Positions 1 through 4,767 of a stretch of 5,242 bases of DNA are shown one piece after another. How positions within the stretch are numbered: the stretch's first letter is position 1; every line of letters begins with the position of its first letter. This DNA is from an uncultured Flavobacteriaceae bacterium (GTDB taxonomy: Bacteria; Bacteroidota; Bacteroidia; Flavobacteriales; Flavobacteriaceae). The notes under the pieces were generated by a model. The model was not told the DNA's origin. It ran no database searches and saw only the letters and a list, made by a program, of their open reading frames with translations. A program made the translations under genes and the position numbers. The DNA lies in the NCBI GenBank assembly GCA_938074515.1, contig CALJFV010000067.1, positions 1 through 5,242 of the forward strand, given 5' to 3'.

Positions 1-2
1 GA

Positions 3-203
3 GGCACCACCATGTAGGCCCCAACCTGGAACCCTTTTGATTTTGGAAAATTAACCCAAATAGGAGCGCAATTAAGTGCCTTAGTGACTGAATCGGACGC
101 AAGAGCCGGCTATGATCATTGTTTTGCCCTAGACTCTTTCGACGATTCTTTGAAGAAACTTGCCCAGATCATTCAGCCCAGTATTGGTCACATGGTATTG
201 TAG
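3..203 (+). pseudogene. Remnant of an aldose 1-epimerase (galactose mutarotase, GalM-like) gene, C-terminal part
   Basis: The third forward frame is open from 18 to a TAG at 201-203 and encodes features typical of the C-terminal half of aldose 1-epimerases. These are an NPFDF segment (about 30-44), then a GAQLSAL-like stretch, then AGYDHCFALD (about 108-137), then KKLAQ. E. coli GalM has, in the same order, TPFDF, then GYDHAFLL, then a KKVA strand. GalM interconverts the alpha and beta anomers of sugars such as galactose and glucose. Two defects suggest it is dead: an in-frame TAG at 15-17 just before the NPFDF segment, and a stop about where the following strand (usually something like EVFTT) should begin. 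A VFT tripeptide does occur in the next frame at 203-211. The rest of the gene lies left of the window or is lost. Its end converges with and overlaps the neighbouring gene by about 16 bp. Family assignment is from recalled motifs, not a search. Confidence 0.55.
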
Positions 204-907
204 TATTTACTGTCCCAAATGGCAGTATTAAAATTTTTGCCCGAGGCAAAACCATAGTACAACACCACCGCCGCTACTGATTTGAACATAAAAAGAAAGA
301 TCAGAAAAAATTGAACCCCTGTTGTGTTCAGGCTTAAGAGACTATTTGGCACAAAGAAAGAGGCAATTAAGCTAACCAGCGCCGTTAAAACCATCAGGTT
401 TTCAAAATTTCTCAGCGGAAGTACGGCGAGTTTTCTAAAAGGGCTTAGGTCATTGCCCCATTTGTGTATGAGGTAGTAATAGCCATTTCCAATGGGCGCG
501 AAAAGCAGTGGGTCATCAGCGTTATCGAGCTTGAACAATTTGCTGGGGGCCATGATTTTGAATCCATCCAGACTGAGGTTATGCTCTTTTTCCAGGGCTT
601 TAATTTTACTGATCGCCTCGTAGGGAAGCGCCCCCTTAAATAATTTGCTGTCCAAAAACCGAAGCCGATAATCGATGCAAATTGCTTTGATGTGATCTAG
701 GTGAAAGATGCGATCCGTGTCCAGTAAATCTAGGTCAAAGGCGTTGTAGTCTGCTTGTGGCTCATCTTGGAGGCGACTTATAATCGCTTGATCTTTTTCT
801 TCTTCGCGATTAAAGATATTTTTGATTTCTGCCAAAAGATTAGCCTCAGTAATCTGCTGTGTACGGTGCTTTTTCAAGCGTTCCTCTACATTAGTTCTTG
901 CAATCAT
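188..907 (-). CDS. Conserved hypothetical membrane protein with two C-terminal helices
   Basis: This 239-aa protein begins with a charged, helical N-terminal half. Residues 1-50 are rich in Glu, Lys and Arg and may form a coiled coil. A soluble region follows (about 55-165) with the segments FHLDHIKAICIDYRLRFLDS (67-86), KIMAPSKLFKLDNADDPLLF (117-136) and PIGNGYYYLIHKWGND (138-153). Two hydrophobic segments close the protein, at about 171-191 and 198-220, with a short polar tail. There is no signal peptide, so the bulk is probably cytoplasmic and held on the inner membrane by the C-terminal hairpin. I recall very similar uncharacterised proteins across Flavobacteriaceae, but no function is known to me. 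The ATG at 907 is preceded by no clear Shine-Dalgarno sequence, which is normal in this phylum. It is intact between two pseudogenes, which suggests it is under selection. Confidence 0.88.
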   Translation of the reverse strand: MIARTNVEERLKKHRTQQITEANLLAEIKNIFNREEEKDQAIISRLQDEPQADYNAFDLDLLDTDRIFHLDHIKAICIDYRLRFLDSKLFKGALPYEAISKIKALEKEHNLSLDGFKIMAPSKLFKLDNADDPLLFAPIGNGYYYLIHKWGNDLSPFRKLAVLPLRNFENLMVLTALVSLIASFFVPNSLLSLNTTGVQFFLIFLFMFKSVAAVVLYYGFASGKNFNTAIWDSKYYNTM

Positions 908-946
908 AGCGCTTTTTGAGCACTAATTTAATAAGGAAATTAATCT

Positions 947-1238
947 TTAGCAATTTAAAGTTTTATCTCTGTGGTGTTTTCCTGCATATTGCCTTTTAAT
1001 GATGGTCAGGTTGGTCCCGTCTGCGAGATAACCTAAGATTATGAGTCCTGTTAAAAAGCCGACATAGCCACCGCTCACTGCCCCATTCATCTGGGCCGGA
1101 CTGGGTAATCATCATTCAAACACCAGGCTTTCGGTAAGAGGGCCCGTTTAAGGATACCAGTGTAACCAGAACAACTTTGTGATCGTGCTCATGGTAGGAT
1201 AAATAAGCTTTTAAAAGCTGGTGTAATTCATGGGTCAT
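947..1238 (-). pseudogene. Decayed xdhC/coxI-family gene (XdhC N-terminal domain) with foreign-looking tail
   Basis: Reading leftward from an ATG at 1238, the first 40 codons give MTHELHQLLKAYL, then VVLVTLVSLNGPSYRKPGV. This matches the N-terminus of XdhC/CoxI proteins (typically VLATVV..EGSSYRRPGARM), which help insert sulphurated molybdenum cofactor into xanthine dehydrogenase-type enzymes. Codon 41 is TGA (1118-1116), exactly where the family has Arg, so a CGA to TGA change is likely. The frame then gives MMITQSG, after which a one-base shift in the G/C run at 1093-1099 is needed to continue as QMNGAVSGGYV (XdhC: GAVSGGCVE). After about 1061 the similarity stops. The shifted frame continues as a short hydrophobic stretch (GFLTGLIILGYLA) and a basic tail, ending with TAA at 949-947. 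The gene starts 9 bp after the cupin stop codon, so it was probably the next operon member. A stop, a shift and a lost C-terminus argue for true decay rather than one sequencing error. Confidence 0.72.
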
Positions 1239-1247
1239 GGTGCCAAA

Positions 1248-1721
1248 TTAAATTTTTAATTCTTGGGCTACTTGATTATAATATTCTTGGGTCACCACCT
1301 CGGTCCATGTCGTAGGCTGGGTTCCTCCGTAAAGGGCAAGATAAGTGACGTCTTTTTCTTTTGACGAGGCATGCCAATGCTCCGTTTCCTTTTCACATCG
1401 GATGATGTCTCCTGTTTTCATGCGCACGGGTGCTTTTCCTTTTTCTTGATAATAGCCTTCACCCTCGACCACAATAAGCACCTGTGCTGAAGAATGATAG
1501 TGCCAATCTAAGGTTGAATTTGCCTTAAACATTGCTTTGGTTATGCCATAGGGGAGCTCTTGGTCTGCTTGTAACAATCCATTAAGCCAAGCCTCACCGA
1601 TATAGTGGGTGTTCGGGGCTTTAAATCCTTCTTCTAGATAGGATTTAATTGAATAATCAGGAGTTTGGGCAAAGCCCAAAAGGGTAAACAGGAAAAAAAG
1701 TGTGGTTAATCTGATGTTCAT
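1248..1721 (-). CDS. Exported single-domain cupin protein, mandelonitrile-lyase-like metal site
   Basis: This 157-aa protein has a signal peptide (hydrophobic 5-17, likely cleavage near Ala18-Gln19), so it should act in the periplasm or outside the cell. A bicupin-size beta-barrel follows. The first cupin motif is WHYHSSAQ, with His74, His76 and Gln80. The second is EHWH, with His115 and His117, preceded by the turn MKTGDII (101-107). The His-x-His-x3-Gln plus later His pattern resembles the manganese site of bacterial cupin hydroxynitrile lyases such as GtHNL, and the closing WTEVVTQEYY also fits that group. Related cupins are also annotated as generic 'cupin domain-containing protein', so the reaction and substrate are unknown. 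It lies 47 bp behind the cation-transporter gene and 9 bp ahead of the xdhC remnant on the same strand, so the three were probably one transcript. The ATG at 1721 is the only start that gives a signal peptide. Confidence 0.9.
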   Translation of the reverse strand: MNIRLTTLFFLFTLLGFAQTPDYSIKSYLEEGFKAPNTHYIGEAWLNGLLQADQELPYGITKAMFKANSTLDWHYHSSAQVLIVVEGEGYYQEKGKAPVRMKTGDIIRCEKETEHWHASSKEKDVTYLALYGGTQPTTWTEVVTQEYYNQVAQELKI

Positions 1722-1768
1722 CGCGAATGGATTAATGTTTATTTTTTTTCAATTAAAAGGGCAAGCCA

Positions 1769-2566
1769 CTAATTTTTACCAAGACTTAAGATGCGAAATG
1801 CGCCTTTGGTTACAATAATGAACACCAGGGCACCGATCAGCAGATCTGGCATATTACTGCCTAGCCAATAGACCAACAATCCAGCCAAAATAACGCCTAA
1901 ATTTATGATGATATCATTAGAAGTAAAAATAAGACTCGCTTTCATGTGGGCCTGATCTGAGTCTTTTGATCTTTGTAGGAGATAAAGGCACCAGCCATTG
2001 CCGATTAATGCCCCCAGTGAGACAATAATCATGGTGCTGTAGTCTGGGAATTCTTGACCAAAAAGGGTTCTGCGTATTACTTCGGCAAATCCAATAAGGG
2101 CTAAAGTTATCTGAAAATAACCGGCAATTTTGGCGACTGTTTTTTTATGGAATAACGATTTACCCACCGCCATTAAACTCAGGGCGTAGACAAAACTATC
2201 GGCGAGCATGTCAAGACTATCCGCCACGAGACCCATAGACCGAGAAACTATCCCAAAGGTCATTTCGAGAATGAAAAAGAACAAGTTGATCATTAAAACA
2301 GACCACAAAACACTTTTTTGAGCCTTATTTTTATCAAAAGCTGTTTGCTGGGTACTTTCACTTGAAAGCATTGTGTGTCCTAATTTGAGCCCTGCAAGAG
2401 CACTTTCGATTTGATCAAGACCGCTTTCGTGAAAAATCGTTAAGATTCTATGGGTTAAGTCAAATTCTAAATGTTTGATATACGCAGATCCATCAAATTT
2501 CATGCGAATAAGATTTTCCTCTGAAGGACAATCCATTTTATCAACTCTGAAGAGGGTTTTCTGCAT
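1769..2566 (-). CDS. Cation transporter: HMA-like N-terminal domain fused to a CDF-type six-helix membrane domain
   Basis: This 265-aa inner-membrane protein has two parts. Residues 1-68 look like a heavy-metal-associated (HMA) ferredoxin fold, starting KMDCPSEENLIRMKF. It has one Cys (Cys13), not the usual CxxC pair. Residues 86-258 form six predicted helices (about 86-107, 118-137, 146-165, 177-197, 211-234, 239-258), the core of the cation diffusion facilitator family, which exports divalent metals such as Zn, Co, Fe or Cd by proton exchange. Helix 2 carries the expected Asp119-x3-Asp123 pair within ADSLDMLADS. Helix 5 has FTSND, where Asp218 matches the family Asp, but the His four residues earlier is Phe214. 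The cytoplasmic C-terminal dimer domain of YiiP-like proteins is missing: the chain ends 7 residues after the last helix. It is divergent from arsR and may be controlled by it. Metal specificity cannot be told from sequence. Confidence 0.9.
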   Translation of the reverse strand: MQKTLFRVDKMDCPSEENLIRMKFDGSAYIKHLEFDLTHRILTIFHESGLDQIESALAGLKLGHTMLSSESTQQTAFDKNKAQKSVLWSVLMINLFFFILEMTFGIVSRSMGLVADSLDMLADSFVYALSLMAVGKSLFHKKTVAKIAGYFQITLALIGFAEVIRRTLFGQEFPDYSTMIIVSLGALIGNGWCLYLLQRSKDSDQAHMKASLIFTSNDIIINLGVILAGLLVYWLGSNMPDLLIGALVFIIVTKGAFRILSLGKN

Positions 2567-2593
2567 TTTCGGGGTGGCCTACTGATTGATCCT

Positions 2594-2601
2594 CAAAAAT
2601 A
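2594..2601 (-). promoter_or_regulatory. Candidate -7 element for the transporter operon
   Basis: On the reverse strand, 2601-2594 reads TATTTTTG, an exact match to the Bacteroidota -7 consensus TAnnTTTG. It lies 27 bp before the transporter ATG at 2566. No convincing -33 TTTG sits at the usual distance, so the call rests on the -7 element and its position only. Confidence 0.35.
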
Positions 2602-2710
2602 TAAAAACAAAGAGATAAATTACTGATTATGGTTGTGGGGTTTGTCCCTACACTTAGGTTTGAATTGAGATAATGCAGAGTAGTTTTATCCAGATTTTAC
2701 AGTAGAATAT

Positions 2711-2742
2711 TTTGTTTGCACATAAAACTTATCGTAATATTG
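2711..2742 (+). promoter_or_regulatory. Candidate promoter of the arsR operon
   Basis: A TTTG at 2711-2714 is followed 20 bp later by TAATATTG (2735-2742), seven of eight positions of the Bacteroidota -7 consensus TAnnTTTG. The spacing suits the -33/-7 arrangement used by this phylum's primary sigma factor. Transcription would begin near 2749, giving a leader of about 28 bases. A second TTTG (2715-2718) begins the motif TTTGCACATAAA, whose TTTG-N4-TAAA pattern recurs downstream of arsR. Confidence 0.45.
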
Positions 2743-2768
2743 CAATGAAACTATAAGTCAAAAATTAT

Positions 2769-2773
2769 AGGAG
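2769..2773 (+). promoter_or_regulatory. Ribosome binding site of arsR
   Basis: AGGAG ends only 3 bases before the ATG at 2777. It is the only clear Shine-Dalgarno-like sequence in front of any gene here, most genes in the window having none, and it supports this start despite the close spacing. Confidence 0.5.
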
Positions 2774-2776
2774 ACT

Positions 2777-3112
2777 ATGGGTGTAACCAAAACAGATTTA
2801 TTTACCCAGGCGCAAAACCAAATTGCGTCAGCGGCAAAAGCCTTTGACCATCCAGCACGCGTGGCCATCATCCAATTCCTTTTAAAAAGCAACGCCTGTA
2901 TTAACGGGGATTTAGTGCAGGAACTCGGTTTGGCTCAGGCCACCATCAGTCAACACCTTCGCGAACTCAAAGACATTGGCATTATTCAGGGAACCATCGA
3001 GGGGTCCCGTGTGAGTTATTGTATTAATCCACAGCGTTGGGCTGAGATAAGAAATCAGTTTAATGCAATTTTTAATCAGTTTGAAACCGCAGAAAAGGAA
3101 GATTGTTGCTGA
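2777..3112 (+). CDS. arsR: ArsR/SmtB-family metalloregulatory repressor
   Basis: This 111-aa protein is a typical single-domain winged-helix repressor. The helix FDHPARVAIIQFLL (23-36) leads into a helix-turn-helix with recognition helix AQATISQHLRELKDIG (53-68) and a wing around GTIEGSRVSYCI (72-83). Such dimers sit on their own promoter and release DNA when a metal or metalloid binds. The cysteines are Cys41, Cys82, Cys110 and Cys111. The ELCVCDL-type arsenic site of the E. coli or R773 repressors is absent. The C-terminal EDCC tail could bind As(III) or Sb(III) together with another Cys, as in ArsR types whose site evolved elsewhere in the fold. The two genes downstream identify arsenic as the likely signal. 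It is first in its operon, 91 bp ahead of the DUF6428 gene, and divergent from the cation transporter, which it could also control. Confidence 0.93.
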   Translation: MGVTKTDLFTQAQNQIASAAKAFDHPARVAIIQFLLKSNACINGDLVQELGLAQATISQHLRELKDIGIIQGTIEGSRVSYCINPQRWAEIRNQFNAIFNQFETAEKEDCC

Positions 3113-3136
3113 GGATTGCAGCTTAAGTCCGTGAAA

Positions 3137-3152
3137 TATTTGGCGCTAAATA
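3137..3152. repeat. Imperfect 16-bp palindrome between arsR and the DUF6428 gene
   Basis: TATTTGGCGCTAAATA matches its own reverse complement at 14 of 16 positions. The two mismatched positions form one G-T pair about a GCGC centre. It lies in the 91-bp gap after arsR, about 50 bp before the next start codon. The size and symmetry suit the binding site of a winged-helix dimer. A weak RNA hairpin is the alternative; there is no T-run, so it is not a classic terminator. No strong promoter is visible in the rest of the gap. Confidence 0.35.
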
Positions 3153-3203
3153 AGCCTTGAAATAAAAACAGAATCGTTCAAATTAAATAATCACCTCAAA
3201 TCC

Positions 3204-3674
3204 ATGAACTTATCAGAAATCAAATCAGCCTTATCTGAACTTCACGAAATTATATTCACCCTGCCGAGTGGTGAGCGTGTACCCCCTCATTTTCATGTCA
3301 CAGAGGTGGGTCGTGTTCAAAAGCATTTTATCGACTGCGGGGGCACCGTGCGCAAGGAATCTTTAATCAATTTTCAATTGTTTACCGCTACCGATTATGA
3401 CCATCGACTCAGCGCTGAAAAGCTGCGCGGAATTATTGAACTTTCTGAGCGTCAACTCGGTCTGGAAAATATAGAAATCGAAGTGGAGTATCAGGGAGAC
3501 ACCATCGGTAAGTACGGTTTAGACTTTGAACAAGGTATTTTTAAACTGCGGTCCACACAAACGGATTGTTTGGCCAAAGATAATTGTGGGATCCCGGAGC
3601 AAAAGCCAAGAGTAAGGCTATCTGCCTTAGAAAGGCCAAAAAATGCCTGTACCCCAGATTCAGGATGTTGTTAA
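3204..3674 (+). CDS. DUF6428 family protein of arsenic-type operons, Cys-rich C-terminus
   Basis: This 156-aa soluble protein has no signal peptide. The N-terminal half has the conserved blocks TLPSGERVPPHFHVTEVG (19-36), with a His29-x-His31 pair, and FIDCGGTVRKE (42-52), with Cys45. I recognise this as the DUF6428 family, which Bacteroidota place beside arsR and an arsenate-reductase-like phosphatase. Its biochemical role is unknown to me. The PHFHVTE block looks like a cupin-style metal site, but a full cupin fold cannot be shown by eye. The C-terminal third carries five further cysteines (122, 128, 149, 155, 156) and ends in SGCC, so binding of a thiophilic metalloid is a reasonable guess. 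It lies between arsR and arsC, 22 bp ahead of the latter's preferred start, and is probably co-transcribed with both. The ATG at 3204 fits the conserved N-terminus. Confidence 0.88.
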   Translation: MNLSEIKSALSELHEIIFTLPSGERVPPHFHVTEVGRVQKHFIDCGGTVRKESLINFQLFTATDYDHRLSAEKLRGIIELSERQLGLENIEIEVEYQGDTIGKYGLDFEQGIFKLRSTQTDCLAKDNCGIPEQKPRVRLSALERPKNACTPDSGCC

Positions 3675-3696
3675 ACTATTTGCCGTTAGTACAGTC

Positions 3697-4323
3697 ATGA
3701 AAAGAGATAAAATAAATCTGTATCCCGAACTCGAAAAGACTATAGAAAAAGCGCGACAGCTCCCCATCACTCAGGAGCGCACTCAGGTACTGCAGGTACT
3801 GATTGATTACATTCAATCCAAACACGCTCTAAGTCAAGAAATCAACCTTAACTTTATTTGTACGCACAATTCACGCCGGAGTCAGTTTTCACAAATATGG
3901 GCGCAGACCGCGGCCGATTATTTCGGGGTGCCTGCCCGATGCTATTCGGGGGGTGTGGAAATCACCGCTTTTAATGAACGGGCAGTGGCCTCAATCACGC
4001 GCAGTGGTTTTAAGGTAAAGGCTCAAGGGGATAACAATCCGCTCTACTCCGTATTTTACTCGGACCAGGATGCCCCGATCACTGCTTTTTCAAAGCTTTT
4101 TGATGATCCCATTAACAAGGCCGAACAATTTGCTGCGGTAATGACTTGTTCGCACGCCGATGAGAATTGTCCCTTTATTCCTGGCACCGAGAAAAGAATC
4201 CCGGTAAGGTATGAAGACCCTAAAGCTTTTGACAACACCCCTGAGGAAGCAGCCCGATACGACAAGCGTTCTTTGCAAATTGCCAGCGAGATGTTTTATG
4301 TGTTTTCGCGGGTGGGAGGATAA
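3697..4323 (+). CDS. arsC: Arsenate reductase, thioredoxin-coupled type (low-molecular-weight phosphatase fold)
   Basis: The protein is 208 aa from the ATG at 3697. A longer reading from 3643 would overlap the DUF6428 gene by 32 bp and add 18 unconserved residues, so I reject it. Numbered from 3697, the phosphate loop is CTHNSRRS (Cys55 to Arg61, the CX5R signature). Cys151 and Cys158 sit in TCSHADENCP, and Asp174 lies in YEDPKAFDNTP. The arsenate reductase ArsC of plasmid pI258 has the same order: nucleophile Cys10, redox pair Cys82/Cys89 in CSDADNNCP, and a later DP acid. The protein should therefore reduce arsenate to arsenite by a Cys relay ending in a disulfide that thioredoxin reopens. 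The chain is longer than pI258 ArsC (131 aa) because of an N-terminal helical extension of about 50 residues, typical of the Bacteroidota version often labelled protein-tyrosine-phosphatase. No arsenite pump gene follows it. Confidence 0.9.
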   Translation: MKRDKINLYPELEKTIEKARQLPITQERTQVLQVLIDYIQSKHALSQEINLNFICTHNSRRSQFSQIWAQTAADYFGVPARCYSGGVEITAFNERAVASITRSGFKVKAQGDNNPLYSVFYSDQDAPITAFSKLFDDPINKAEQFAAVMTCSHADENCPFIPGTEKRIPVRYEDPKAFDNTPEEAARYDKRSLQIASEMFYVFSRVGG

Positions 4324-4341
4324 GTTAGTTGCCGAGCTAAA

Positions 4342-4767
4342 TTATTGAGTAAAGTCCGACAATTCTTGAACCAATTCTTTTTTGTAGGCCGGCCTTAATA
4401 CTTCGACCAAAATTAAGTCATCCTGACCCGCATTAAAAATGCGAACAAGTGTATTTTTTGGTATAAAAAATCCTTGGCCTTTGGTCATGGTTTTTGTTCC
4501 ATTTTCGAATTCCAAACCTAAAGTACCTTCAGACACAATGCCACGTATTTCAAATTGGGCTTTTATGATTGGTTCAGTCCATCCTGCTGGGGCGTGCATC
4601 TCGATCAGCCCCAGATCCTCGGATTGAGTATAATCATAAATAATGCGCTGTACATTGTCTTGGATGAATAATTTCTTTGGCACGACAACATTTGAATCGC
4701 CGCGCTCAGATACTTGGGCTAGGGCATTGATCGAAACCATGATTAAAAGGAAAACCAAGTTTTTCAT
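4342..4767 (-). CDS. Small exported cupin-like protein without metal ligands
   Basis: This 141-aa protein has a clear signal peptide (residues 1-18, ending NALAQ). The mature part resembles one beta-barrel cupin domain: EIRGIVSEGTLGLEFENG (73-90) followed by TMTKGQGFFIPKNTLVRIFNAG (93-114), with the usual turn before the second motif and a closing strand LILVEVLRP. The HxH and second-motif His residues that bind metal in enzymatic cupins are absent. The region before the barrel reads APAGWTEP, and the only His is His58. A non-catalytic, ligand-binding or structural role is therefore more likely, and the substrate is unknown. Its ATG overlaps the stop of the upstream TonB-C-like gene as ATGA (4767-4764), implying coupled translation and a shared job. 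It ends 18 bp from the oppositely oriented arsC gene. It is not a close copy of the other exported cupin in the window. Confidence 0.85.
   Translation of the reverse strand: MKNLVFLLIMVSINALAQVSERGDSNVVVPKKLFIQDNVQRIIYDYTQSEDLGLIEMHAPAGWTEPIIKAQFEIRGIVSEGTLGLEFENGTKTMTKGQGFFIPKNTLVRIFNAGQDDLILVEVLRPAYKKELVQELSDFTQ

Larger units (their letters stand above)
2567..2776. promoter_or_regulatory. Divergent intergenic control region between the transporter and arsR
   Basis: These 210 bp separate two start codons that face away from each other, so the region must drive the arsR operon rightward and probably the transporter-cupin group leftward. It is AT-rich and holds no credible ORF. Candidate promoter and operator elements are listed separately. 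A 6-bp inverted repeat, ACTTAT (2727-2732) and ATAAGT (2753-2758), brackets the proposed arsR -7 element. It could belong to an ArsR operator, but short AT-rich repeats like this also occur by chance. Confidence 0.7.

Noticed and set aside
1240..1260. Single sequencing error as the explanation for the broken gene next to the cupin
   Set aside because: The xdhC remnant needs a stop, a frameshift and a lost C-terminus, so one base-calling error cannot restore it, although the sequence should still be verified.
2716..2745. TTGCA/TGCAA inverted repeat in the arsR promoter as an operator
   Set aside because: The arms are only 5 bp with a 20-bp gap and do not extend; likely chance in AT-rich DNA.
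3643..3699. Longer arsC start at 3643 (18 extra residues)
   Set aside because: It overlaps the end of the DUF6428 gene by 32 bp and the added residues look like out-of-frame sequence from it; the ATG at 3697 gives a clean 22-bp gap.
4056..4278. Two leftward ORFs of 69 and 62 aa (4056-4265 and 4090-4278)
   Set aside because: They lie wholly antisense inside arsC, across its conserved cysteine region, and resemble no protein family; they are by-products of the arsC coding sequence.
4325..4340. TTAGT/GCTAA hairpin between the convergent arsC and cupin genes as a two-way terminator
   Set aside because: It has only four Watson-Crick pairs plus one wobble, a six-base loop and no proper T-run, and is too weak to call.
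4439..4627. Rightward 62-aa ORF
   Set aside because: It is antisense to the exported cupin gene, which has a signal peptide and a recognisable fold; this ORF has neither.
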